DNA of 64,000 nucleotides from Streptomyces rishiriensis (GTDB lineage: Bacteria > Actinomycetota > Actinomycetes > Streptomycetales > Streptomycetaceae). The position numbers were made by a program, and so were the translations under genes. Below the pieces are notes generated by a model, which saw only the letters and a program-made list of their open reading frames with translations, was not told the DNA's origin and ran no database searches. Positions within the stretch are counted from its first letter, which is position 1, and each line of letters starts with the position of its first letter. The stretch spans positions 124,001 through 188,000 of the forward strand of contig NZ_BEWA01000017.1 of NCBI RefSeq assembly GCF_003112535.1, in the 5' to 3' direction. Shown here in pieces: positions 42,251-50,204 of the stretch.

Positions 42251-43717
42251 GTGAGCAAGGACAGCGTGCGCACGGCCGAAGTCGCCGCCCACCCCCAGGC
42301 GACCGCGACACCCGCGGACGCGGGCGACGCCGGCTACAGCAAGGACCTCAAGCACCGCCACGTCAACATGATCGCCATCGGCGGCGCCATCGGCACCGGC
42401 CTCTTCCTGGGCGCGGGAGGACGCCTGCACACCGCGGGCCCGGCTCTCGCGCTCGCCTACCTGGTCTGCGGCGTCTTCGCCTTCTTCGTGGTCCGCGCCC
42501 TCGGGGAGCTGGTCCTGTACCGGCCCTCCTCCGGCTCCTTCGTGTCGTACGCGCGCGAGTTCCTCGGCGAGAAGGGCGCCTATGTCGCCGGCTGGATGTA
42601 CTTCCTGAACTGGTCCACGACCGGCATCGCCGACATCACCGCGATCGCGCTGTACACGCACTACTGGAGCATGTTCACGAGCATCCCCCAGTGGGTGCTC
42701 GCGCTCGTCGCCCTCACGGTGGTGCTGGCGGTGAACCTGATCTCGGTGAAGATCTTCGGCGAGATGGAGTTCTGGTTCGCGATCGTCAAGGTCGCCACCC
42801 TCGTCGCCTTCATGTGCATCGGCATCTTCCTGCTCGCCACCCGGCACGAGGTGGGCGGCCAGACGCCCGGCCCGAGTGTGATCACGGACCACGGCGGCCT
42901 CCTCCCGCACGGCGCCATGCCCGTGGTCCTCGTCATGCAGGGCGTGATCTTCGCCTACGCGGCCCTGGAACTGGTCGGCGTCGCCGCGGGCGAGACCGCG
43001 GACCCCGAGAAGATCGTCCCGCGCGCGGTGAACTCCATCATGTGGCGCGTCGGCCTGTTCTACGTGGGCTCGGTCGTCCTGCTCGCCCTGCTGCTGCCCG
43101 GCTCGCTGTACTCGGCCGACGAGAGCCCCTTCGTCACCGTCCTGTCGAAGATCGGCGTCTCGGGCGCCGGCGACGTGATGAACCTGGTCGTCCTGACGGC
43201 CGCCATGTCCTCCCTGAACTCCGGCCTGTACTCCACCGGCCGCATCCTGCGCTCCATGGCCATGGCGGGCTCGGCTCCGAAGTTCACCGCCCGCATGAAC
43301 CGCAGCCAGGTCCCCTACGGCGGCATCCTGCTGACCTGCGCGGTGTGCGTCCTCGGCGTCGGCCTGAACTTCCTCATGCCCAGCCAGGCCTTCGAGATCG
43401 TGCTGAACATCGCCTCCCTCGGCATCATCAGCACCTGGGTGATCATCATGGTGTGTCACCTGGTCTTCGTCCGCCGCGCCCGGGCGGGGCTCGTGCAGCG
43501 GCCCTCCTTCCGGCTGCCGGGCAGCCCGGCCACGGAGATCGTCACGATCGTCTTCCTGATCGCGGTCCTCGGTCTGATGTGGAACGACCCCGAGGTCGGC
43601 CGCAAGACGCTCCTGCTGATCCCGGTGGTGGCGGCCGCCCTCGTCGGCGGCTGGTTCGCGGTCCGCGACCGGGTGTCCAGGGCGGCGGACTCGGAGCTCT
43701 CACAGCTCACGGAATAA
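42251..43717 (+). CDS. ansP: Amino-acid permease of the AAT family, L-asparagine permease-like
   Basis: 488 residues with twelve predicted helices. The family signature runs through YSKDLKHRHVNMIAIGGAIG, TGLFLGAGGRLHTAGPAL and ELVLYRPSSGSFVSYARE, typical of GABA, D-serine and asparagine proton symporters; ALELVGVAAGETADPEKIVP and SSLNSGLYSTGRILRSMA follow. The pattern is nearest to AnsP in my judgement, though D-Ser/D-Ala/Gly permease (CycA) is close. GTG 42251 lacks a strong ribosome site; the frame has no coding look upstream of it. Confidence 0.82.
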   Translation: MSKDSVRTAEVAAHPQATATPADAGDAGYSKDLKHRHVNMIAIGGAIGTGLFLGAGGRLHTAGPALALAYLVCGVFAFFVVRALGELVLYRPSSGSFVSYAREFLGEKGAYVAGWMYFLNWSTTGIADITAIALYTHYWSMFTSIPQWVLALVALTVVLAVNLISVKIFGEMEFWFAIVKVATLVAFMCIGIFLLATRHEVGGQTPGPSVITDHGGLLPHGAMPVVLVMQGVIFAYAALELVGVAAGETADPEKIVPRAVNSIMWRVGLFYVGSVVLLALLLPGSLYSADESPFVTVLSKIGVSGAGDVMNLVVLTAAMSSLNSGLYSTGRILRSMAMAGSAPKFTARMNRSQVPYGGILLTCAVCVLGVGLNFLMPSQAFEIVLNIASLGIISTWVIIMVCHLVFVRRARAGLVQRPSFRLPGSPATEIVTIVFLIAVLGLMWNDPEVGRKTLLLIPVVAAALVGGWFAVRDRVSRAADSELSQLTE

Positions 43718-43760
43718 CACCACCGGAGCCACTGTCAGTGGCACCGCCTACCGTGGCGTC

Positions 43761-43948
43761 ATGTCGGAGATCGGGTATGTCCGGGGTGACGCCACCGTTC
43801 GGGCCCTGGAACCCGGCGCGTCGGTGCACATGCCGCGGATAGGCTGCGGGCCGGCCGGGGTAAGTGGTCCCGTGTCGAGCCGCTCGTCGGGGAGCGGCTG
43901 GTGGCGCGGGGCGTCGCGGTGACGGTGTACGACCAGGGGGAGGGATGA
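43761..43948 (+). pseudogene. Decayed macrodomain (ADP-ribose-binding) gene
   Basis: The first 13 codons (MSEIGYVRGDATV) match the N-terminus of Streptomyces macrodomain proteins of about 150 residues, including the GDAT motif. The next codons already match the C-terminal region (GASVHMPRIGCG), so roughly 100 codons including the NDLGGWGKG loop are missing. After GCGPAG the frame breaks; from 43862 the sequence continues in another frame as KWSRVEPLVGERLVARGVAV and TVYDQGEG, ending at TGA 43946-43948. That stop overlaps the PfkB start (ATGA), showing the two were once a coupled operon. The family match is from memory of homologues. Confidence 0.78.
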
Positions 43949-44943
43949 CGCGTATGCGCGCGCAGATCGACGGGCACGTCGCAAGGGACATCGAAAGGGA
44001 CGTCGAAAGAGACATCGACGTCCTGGTCCTGGGCGGGGCCGGCGTGGACACGATCGTGTACGTGCCGGAACTGCCGCTCCCGTACGCCGACAGCTACATG
44101 ATCGACAGCGGCATCCGCGCCCGCGCCGGGCAGACCGGCGACTTCGTCGCGCTGGGCCTCGCCGCCCTCGGCCTGCGCACCCACCACCTGGACTTCCTCG
44201 GCGACGACCCCGAGGGCGACCTCGTGCGCGCCCTGCACCGGGACCGGGGCATCGCCCTCACCGAGCTCCCGCAGCCTGCCGGCACCAAGCGCGCGGTCAA
44301 CATGGTGAGCCCCGACGGGCGACGGCTCTCGCTCTACGACAACAGCCGCAGCCGCCCGGACGACCGTTTCCCGGAGGACACGCTGCGCGCCCTGGCCGCG
44401 GCGAGCCGCCACGCGCACGTGTCCATCACCCACCCCTGCGCCGAGGCCCTCCCCGTGCTCCGCGAGGCGGGCGTGGGCATCTCCACCGACCTGCACAACT
44501 GGGACGGAGAGAACCCCTACCACGAGGCCTTCGCCTACGAGGCGGACGTCGTGTTCGTCTCCGTCACCGCGCTGCGCGACCCGCACGCGACCATGCGCCG
44601 GATCGCCGAGCGCGGCCGCGCCGAGGCGGTCGTCGCCACGGCCGGCGCGGAGGGGGCGTATCTGCTGGCGGACGGCGAGCTGACGCACGTGCCCGCCGTC
44701 GCCCCGCCCGCGACGGCGGTCGACTCCAACGGCGCGGGCGACGCCTTCGCGTCCGCCTTCCTCTTCGGCCGCCTCAGCGGCGAACCGCCCCGCCGGTGCG
44801 CCGAGTACGGCGCGCTGGCGGGGGCGTACGCCTGCACGGTGCCGGCCACGGAGAGCGCCGCCCTGTCGCGAGCCGGACTGCTCGCCGCGGCGGCCGCCCC
44901 CGCCGCGGCACCGGCGGCCGCCGCTCCCGACAGCGGCGCCTGA
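43945..44943 (+). CDS. PfkB/ribokinase-family sugar kinase
   Basis: 332 residues. N-terminal DVLVLGGAGVDTIVYVPELP, then the GQTGDFVALGLAALGL segment and the anion-hole motif DSNGAGDAFASAFLFG near 255-270, with the catalytic Asp. Substrate unknown (a sugar, nucleoside or related alcohol). The first 23 residues are an unusual acidic/basic repeat (ARDIERDVERDIDV). ATG 43945 has GGGGGAGGG upstream and overlaps the stop of the macrodomain remnant, hinting at former ADP-ribose/ribose metabolism. The C-terminus is an Ala/Pro-rich tail. Confidence 0.87.
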   Translation: MTRMRAQIDGHVARDIERDVERDIDVLVLGGAGVDTIVYVPELPLPYADSYMIDSGIRARAGQTGDFVALGLAALGLRTHHLDFLGDDPEGDLVRALHRDRGIALTELPQPAGTKRAVNMVSPDGRRLSLYDNSRSRPDDRFPEDTLRALAAASRHAHVSITHPCAEALPVLREAGVGISTDLHNWDGENPYHEAFAYEADVVFVSVTALRDPHATMRRIAERGRAEAVVATAGAEGAYLLADGELTHVPAVAPPATAVDSNGAGDAFASAFLFGRLSGEPPRRCAEYGALAGAYACTVPATESAALSRAGLLAAAAAPAAAPAAAAPDSGA

Positions 44944-45058
44944 CCCGCGGCGCCCGGCCCACGTCGGCGGCCCGTGACGGCGGCCCCGTGACGGCGGTAC
45001 CGCCGATCCCTTCCGCGAGGGGACCGGCATCCGCCGCGGGGCCCGCCGGCGTCCGACG

Positions 45059-45238
45059 TCAGTTCTGCTTGCGTCTGGCCACGGTGAGCCCCACCACCCC
45101 GACCAGGGCGACGACCGCGCCCAGCAGCGTCAGCAGCGGCACCCCGCCGATCAGGCCGACGGTCAGGACCACCGCCCCGACGAGCGGCAGCACCCGCCAC
45201 ACACCCAGACCCTCGTTGCCGTTCCGCGCAGTCGCCAT
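45059..45238 (-). CDS. 59-residue two-helix membrane protein
   Basis: ATG 45238 is chosen for its GGGAGAGG ribosome site. Two hydrophobic segments (VLPLVGAVVLTVGLIGGV and LLTLLGAVVALVGVVGLTVA) leave only a short loop, and the protein ends RRKQN. Resembles small Streptomyces membrane proteins of unknown function. Converges with the PfkB gene. Confidence 0.7.
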   Translation of the reverse strand: MATARNGNEGLGVWRVLPLVGAVVLTVGLIGGVPLLTLLGAVVALVGVVGLTVARRKQN

Positions 45239-45359
45239 GGACCTCTCCCCGTTCTCTTCGCTGTCCGCCTGCACGGCTTGATACCCAGAACCACCGGGAA
45301 TCAGACAGGAGTTCGCAGAGTTCCGGCCGTGCCAGGGCCGGACGGGGGAGCGCTCGGGC

Positions 45360-46853
45360 TCAGTGTTCGTGGACGTCGTTCGTCGCGGCGATCTTCTTCC
45401 ACGACCTCGGCGCCACGGGCGCGGCCGCCGGCCTCGCGATCGACGCGCTGCGCGCCGCGGGGGCCCCGGGCTTGGCCGGCTGGAACAGCCAGGTGTCGAA
45501 CAGCGCGTCCAGCCGCTTGCCGGAGACCTGCTCGGCGTACTGCCGGAAGTCGGCGACGGCCGCGTTGCCGTACGCGTGCTGCCGGGGCCAGCCCTTGAGA
45601 ACGGTGAAGAAGGCGTCGTCGCCGATCTCGTTGCGCAGCGCCTGCACGGCCAGCGCGCCCCGGTCGTAGACGGCGATGTCGAACTGGTTCTCCGGGCCCG
45701 GGTCGCCCGGCTTCACCGTCCAGAACGCGTCGTCGGCCGGGTGCGAGGCGTACACGTAGTCCGCGAGCTCCTGGGCCGTGCCCTCGTCCTCGTGCTCGGA
45801 CCACAGCCACTGTGCGTACCGCGCGAAGCCCTCGTTCAGCCAGATGTCCTTCCAGCCGGCCACGGACACGAAGTCGCCGTACCACTGGTGGGCCAGTTCG
45901 TGCACCACCACGGAGGTGTTGGAGCCGCCCGCGAACTGCCGCGGGCTGTAGTACGGCCGGGTCTGCGTCTCCAGCGCGTACCCCGTGGTCGTGTTCGGCA
46001 CGTACCCGCCGAGCGCGTCGAAGGGGTACGGCCCGAAGTAGCCGCTCAGCCAGTCGGCGATCTCCCCGGTCCGCTCGATGCTCGCCCGCGCCGCACCGGC
46101 GTTGTCGCCGAGGTCCCGGCTGTAGGCGTTGACGACCGGGATGCCGCTCTCGGTCGTGCCGGTCGTGATGTCGAACCTGCCGACCGCGAGGGTGGCGAGA
46201 TACGTCGCCTGCGGCTTGTTCGACCGCCAGTTGTAGCGGGTCCAGCCGGCCCGTGAACTCGTGGACTGCAGCGTGCCGTTGGAAAGGGCCTGAGTGCCGT
46301 CCGGCACCTGGACCGACACGTCGTAGGTGGCCTTGTCGAGCGGGTGGTCGTTGCTGGGGAACCACCACCAGGCCGACTCGGGCTCGTTCGCGCCGACCCC
46401 GCCGTCCGGGGTGCGGTGCCAACTGGTGAAACCGTACGCCTGCTTCGACGACGGGACCCCTCGGTAGCGCACCACGACGGTGATCGCCGCGCCCTTGGGC
46501 AGGGCCTTCTTCGGCGTGATCTGCAGCTCGTGCTCGCCCGAGGCGGCGAACGCCGCCTTCACGCCGTCGACCCGCACCTCGCTGACGTCGAGCAGGAAGT
46601 CCAGGTCGAAGCGCGACAGATCCTGTGTGGTCGTCGCGAGGATGGTCGCCGTCCCCTCCAGCTCGTCCGTGGCGGGCTGGTACTTCAGCCGCAGGTCGTA
46701 GTGGGAGACGTCGTATCCGCCGTTGCCGTAGGCCGGGTAGTAGGGGTCGCCGATGCCCGGGGCGCCGGGGGAGAAGCTCGCGGCCGATGCCGGGATCGCC
46801 AGCAGGACGGACGCGGCGGCCAGTGCGCCGGGCGCGAGGATTCTGCGCTGCAC
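45360..46853 (-). CDS. Secreted M1-family zinc metallopeptidase
   Basis: 497 residues. A signal peptide (QRRILAPGALAAASVLLAIP, cleaved near ASA-AS) precedes an M1 aminopeptidase-like protein: zinc motif VVHELAHQWYGD with the third ligand in WLNEGFARY (HExxH-x18-E). The canonical GxMEN exopeptidase motif is replaced by TTTGYALETQTRP, which is common in the secreted actinobacterial branch. GTG 46853 is preferred because GGAG lies six bases upstream; GTG 46877 has none. Likely extracellular peptide breakdown; the next gene rightwards is a secreted S15 peptidase, divergently transcribed. Confidence 0.9.
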   Translation of the reverse strand: MQRRILAPGALAAASVLLAIPASAASFSPGAPGIGDPYYPAYGNGGYDVSHYDLRLKYQPATDELEGTATILATTTQDLSRFDLDFLLDVSEVRVDGVKAAFAASGEHELQITPKKALPKGAAITVVVRYRGVPSSKQAYGFTSWHRTPDGGVGANEPESAWWWFPSNDHPLDKATYDVSVQVPDGTQALSNGTLQSTSSRAGWTRYNWRSNKPQATYLATLAVGRFDITTGTTESGIPVVNAYSRDLGDNAGAARASIERTGEIADWLSGYFGPYPFDALGGYVPNTTTGYALETQTRPYYSPRQFAGGSNTSVVVHELAHQWYGDFVSVAGWKDIWLNEGFARYAQWLWSEHEDEGTAQELADYVYASHPADDAFWTVKPGDPGPENQFDIAVYDRGALAVQALRNEIGDDAFFTVLKGWPRQHAYGNAAVADFRQYAEQVSGKRLDALFDTWLFQPAKPGAPAARSASIARPAAAPVAPRSWKKIAATNDVHEH

Positions 46854-47069
46854 GAAAGCTCCAAGTCGTAGAGGCACGAAGTCTGTTGGGAGCCTATTGA
46901 CTCCCAGTGCCCCAGGACCTGCCCACCGCCACCCCCGTCACACGATCGCCATTCGGCCGTCATGAGCGAACCGCCCGCACGGTCGTGTTCCGGCCACCGC
47001 CTTCCCCGCCCCCGGCGGGCACCATGTGCCCTCTTCTGCACGGGAGTTGACGGGAGTACCGTCCCGCGC

Positions 47070-49019
47070 ATGCCGACACGCACGCGCTTCACGACCTGGA
47101 GACCGCTCGCGGCCGCCGTCATCACCCTCCTGGTGGCCGCCTTCCTCACCCCGGCAGCGGCCCACGGCGCCCCACGCGAGAGCCGACCCGTGTACTCCTA
47201 CGCAGACGCCGTCCGCGAAGCCGTCTGGGTCGACACCGGGCTCGACGCCGACGGCGACGGCCGGACGGACCGGGTCGCCGCCGACGTCGTCCGCCCCCGT
47301 GAACCCGCCGCGCAGGGCCGCAAGGTGCCCGTCATCATGGACGCGAGCCCTTACTACTCCTGCTGCGGGCGAGGCAACGAGGGGCAGCTCAAGACGTACG
47401 ACGCGGCCGGGAACGTCGTCCAGATGCCGCTGTTCTACGACAACTACTTCGTTCCGCGCGGCTATGCCGTCGTCGGCGTCGACCTGGCCGGCACCGGCCG
47501 CTCCGACGGCTGCGAGGACGTGGGGGGCCGCTTCGAGGTGCAGTCCGCCAAGGCCGTCGTCGACTGGCTGAACGGCCGCGCCAAGGCCTACACCACCCGT
47601 ACGGGGAGCACGACCACCAGGGCGAGCTGGACCGACGGCACGACCGGCATGATCGGCAAGAGCTGGGACGGCACCATAGCCAACGCCGTCGCCGCCACCG
47701 GCGTCCGGGGCCTGAGGACGATCGTGCCGATCAGCGCCATCTCCTCCTGGTACGACTACTACTTCGCCCAGGGCGCGCCCCTGTACGACTCCGGCCCCGA
47801 CGCCCTCGCCGACTACGTCACCTCCCCCGACGCGCGCGCCCGGTGCGCCGCCGTCCAGCGCCGGCTCGTCGACGACGCCCCGCGCACCGGCGACCGGACA
47901 CCGCTGTGGACCGAGCGCGACTACGTCAAGGACGCGCGCAAGGTGAGGGCCAGCGTCTTCCTCGTCCACGGCCTGCAGGACCTCAACGTCCGCACCAAGC
48001 ACCTCGGACAGTGGTGGGACGCCCTCGCGAAGAACGGCGTCGAGCGCAAGATCTGGCTCTCCCAGACCGGTCACGTCGACCCCTTCGACTTCCGGCGCGC
48101 CCACTGGGTCGACACCCTGCACCGCTGGTTCGACCACGAACTCCTCGGCTACGACAACGGCATCGACCGCGAGCCCATGGCCGACGTCGAACGCCACCCC
48201 GACCAGTGGGTCACCTCGAAGGTCTGGCCGCCGCACGGCACCCGGACCGCGACCCTGCGCCCGACCGCCGGCGACCGGCCCGGCGTCGGCTCCCTCGGCC
48301 TGCGCAAGAGCAAGGGCAGCGCGACCTTCACCGACGACCCGCGGCTCGACGAGACCGACTGGGCCGCGCGGATCGACACGCCGACCCCCGACAAGGCCGG
48401 CTTCGTCACCGAAGCCCTCACCCGCGACCTGCGGCTGGCCGGGTCCTCGAAGGTCACCGTCACCGCCACGCCCACCACGGCGACGGCCCACCTGAGCGCC
48501 GTCCTCGTCGACCTCGGCCCCGACACCGTCCGGGACTACGCGGCCGCAGGCGAGGGCGTCACCACCCTCGCCGACCGCACCTGCTGGGGCGAGAGCACCG
48601 CGGGCGACAGCGCCTGCTTCAAGGAGACCAGGGCCAGGACGGTCGACGTCGGCGCCACCGTCGTCAGCCGGGGCTGGGCCGACCTCGGCACCTACGCCGA
48701 CCCCGGCAAGGGCGTGCCGCTCACCCCGGGCAGGGCGTACACGATCACCCTCGACCTCGCGGCGACCGACCACGTCGTCCCGGCCGGTCACCGCCTCGCG
48801 CTGATCGTGGCGGGCACCGACAAGGACCTCATCGACCCGCCCGCCGACACCCCGACGCTCACCGTGGACCTGTCCCGCACCTCGGTCCGGGTCCCCTTCG
48901 TGGGAGGGGCGAAGGCGTTCGCCGCCGCGACGACCGGGTCACGACCGCCCGCCACCGCCTCGCAGGCCGCCCCGCCCGCCGGCGCGGGCGCGCCGAGGGG
49001 CGACCTCCGGATCCCCTGA
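47070..49019 (+). CDS. Secreted Xaa-Pro dipeptidyl-peptidase-like S15 peptidase
   Basis: 649 residues. Signal peptide (TRFTTWRPLAAAVITLLVA, cleaved near AHGA-PR), then an alpha/beta-hydrolase with the nucleophile in GMIGKSWDGTIA, a further acid in HGLQDLNVRTK and the His in SQTGHVDPFDF. A C-terminal beta-sandwich (about 390-600) of the PepX_C type follows. It removes N-terminal Xaa-Pro dipeptides in this family. ATG 47070 starts the signal. The C-terminal 40 residues are low-complexity Ala/Pro. Divergent from the M1 peptidase gene. Confidence 0.9.
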   Translation: MPTRTRFTTWRPLAAAVITLLVAAFLTPAAAHGAPRESRPVYSYADAVREAVWVDTGLDADGDGRTDRVAADVVRPREPAAQGRKVPVIMDASPYYSCCGRGNEGQLKTYDAAGNVVQMPLFYDNYFVPRGYAVVGVDLAGTGRSDGCEDVGGRFEVQSAKAVVDWLNGRAKAYTTRTGSTTTRASWTDGTTGMIGKSWDGTIANAVAATGVRGLRTIVPISAISSWYDYYFAQGAPLYDSGPDALADYVTSPDARARCAAVQRRLVDDAPRTGDRTPLWTERDYVKDARKVRASVFLVHGLQDLNVRTKHLGQWWDALAKNGVERKIWLSQTGHVDPFDFRRAHWVDTLHRWFDHELLGYDNGIDREPMADVERHPDQWVTSKVWPPHGTRTATLRPTAGDRPGVGSLGLRKSKGSATFTDDPRLDETDWAARIDTPTPDKAGFVTEALTRDLRLAGSSKVTVTATPTTATAHLSAVLVDLGPDTVRDYAAAGEGVTTLADRTCWGESTAGDSACFKETRARTVDVGATVVSRGWADLGTYADPGKGVPLTPGRAYTITLDLAATDHVVPAGHRLALIVAGTDKDLIDPPADTPTLTVDLSRTSVRVPFVGGAKAFAAATTGSRPPATASQAAPPAGAGAPRGDLRIP

Positions 49020-49067
49020 CCGGTCGCCGGGGCGCCGTGTCACCGGGTCGCCGGGTCGGCCGAGGCC

Positions 49068-49157
49068 GACCGGGAAACGCACACCGGCTCTCCGGCCGGC
49101 GGGGGAACGCACACCGGCTCTCCGGCCGACCGGGAAACGCACACCGGTTCCGTGACC
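49068..49157. repeat. Three contiguous 30-base direct repeats
   Basis: Units start at 49068, 49098 and 49128; each has GGGAAACGCACACCGG or a one- or two-base variant. The third diverges at its end (TTCCGTGACC). They lie between the convergent S15 peptidase and oxidase genes and have no spacers, so this is not a CRISPR array. Confidence 0.9.
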
Positions 49158-49159
49158 GG

Positions 49160-50116
49160 TCAGGAGGAGGCGGCCAGCGCGGCCGCCTCCTCCGCGCATC
49201 CCCAGGCCACGGTCACCCCGGCTCCGCCGTGCCCGTAGTGGTGGACGACCGCGCGTCCGTCGGGCAGCGCCTGCCGCTCCAGCCGTACGGCCGGCCGGGC
49301 CGGTCGCAGGCCCACCCGGTGTTCCAGGATCCGTGCCCCGGCCACCTCCGGCCGCAGGGCGGCGCACCGCCGCACGATCGCCTCCGCCCGGGCCGGGTCC
49401 GGTTCCAGCGACTCGACGCCGTCCTCCGACGTGCCGCCCAGCAGCAGCCGTCCCGGCTGCGGGAAGAAATAGGTCAGCTCCCCGGCCGCGGTGGTGGAGA
49501 CGAGCCAGGTGTCCACGCCGGGGTTCTCCACCACGACCAGCTGCCCGCGCACCGGCCGCACGGAGGCGTCGCCGACCAGGTCACGGGCGCCCAGACCGGT
49601 GCAGTTGACCACGACCGGCGCGTTCACCGCCGAAAGGTCGGACACGGTGCGCTCCTCGACCGTGCCGCCGGCCCGCAGCAGCCGCGCCCGCAGCCACGGC
49701 AGATGAACGGCCATGTCGATCAGCGGCAGCCGCGCCCACACCGCGCTCCGCGCCGGGTGCTCCCGCGCGGTGGCCCGGCGCAGCCCGGGCAGCCGGCCCG
49801 CCGCCCAGCCCTCGACGTCCGCCGGGTCCATCTCCCCCATAGCCCCCTCGACCAGCCGCACCCCGGTCTCGCCGGGCCGCTCGGCCAGCTCCCGGTACAC
49901 CTCCAGCGACCGCAGCGCCCACGCGCGCGCCGACGCCTTCGGCTCGATGTGGTACGGCCACCACAGCGCGCCCGCCACGGCGGACGTGGTCCGCTCCGCG
50001 GCGTCCCGCGTCCACACCCGTACCCGCAGGCCGCGCTCGGCGAGGACGACGGCCGTCGCCAGCCCGACGACCCCGCTCCCGACCACGACGATTCCGCCGT
50101 TTCCCTGTATGTCCAC
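49160..50116 (-). CDS. D-amino-acid-oxidase-like FAD oxidoreductase
   Basis: 318 residues from GTG 50116. FAD-binding GIVVVGSGVVGLATAVVLAE at the N-terminus, WWPYHIEP and NCTGLGARDLVGD in the middle, and HHYGHGGAGVTVAWGCA near the end match the D-amino-acid oxidase family (VNCxGLGA and GHGGxG motifs). It would oxidise D-amino acids to keto acids with hydrogen peroxide. Divergent from an ABC-F gene, 88 bases apart. Confidence 0.9.
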   Translation of the reverse strand: MDIQGNGGIVVVGSGVVGLATAVVLAERGLRVRVWTRDAAERTTSAVAGALWWPYHIEPKASARAWALRSLEVYRELAERPGETGVRLVEGAMGEMDPADVEGWAAGRLPGLRRATAREHPARSAVWARLPLIDMAVHLPWLRARLLRAGGTVEERTVSDLSAVNAPVVVNCTGLGARDLVGDASVRPVRGQLVVVENPGVDTWLVSTTAAGELTYFFPQPGRLLLGGTSEDGVESLEPDPARAEAIVRRCAALRPEVAGARILEHRVGLRPARPAVRLERQALPDGRAVVHHYGHGGAGVTVAWGCAEEAAALAASS

Positions 50117-50188
50117 GCCGGGACGGTAACCCACCCGGCCCACGGCGTCGGAGCGAAACCCCGGCGACGAGGGGCGGCGCACGCCCAC

Positions 50189-50194
50189 TAGGAT
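50189..50194 (+). promoter_or_regulatory. Minus-10-like TAGGAT close to an ATG
   Basis: TAGGAT ends ten bases before ATG 50205 and no ribosome site lies between, so the ABC-F message would be leaderless or nearly so. No convincing minus-35 is visible. Confidence 0.45.
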
Positions 50195-50204
50195 CTACCG
50201 TCTG

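Noticed and set aside
46887..46906. TGGGAG/CTCCCA inverted repeat upstream of the M1 peptidase gene
   Set aside because: Short 6-base arms at this GC content are expected by chance; nothing else marks it as an operator.
49068..49157. Possible CRISPR array
   Set aside because: The 30-base units are contiguous with no spacers and no cas genes are near; it is a plain tandem repeat.
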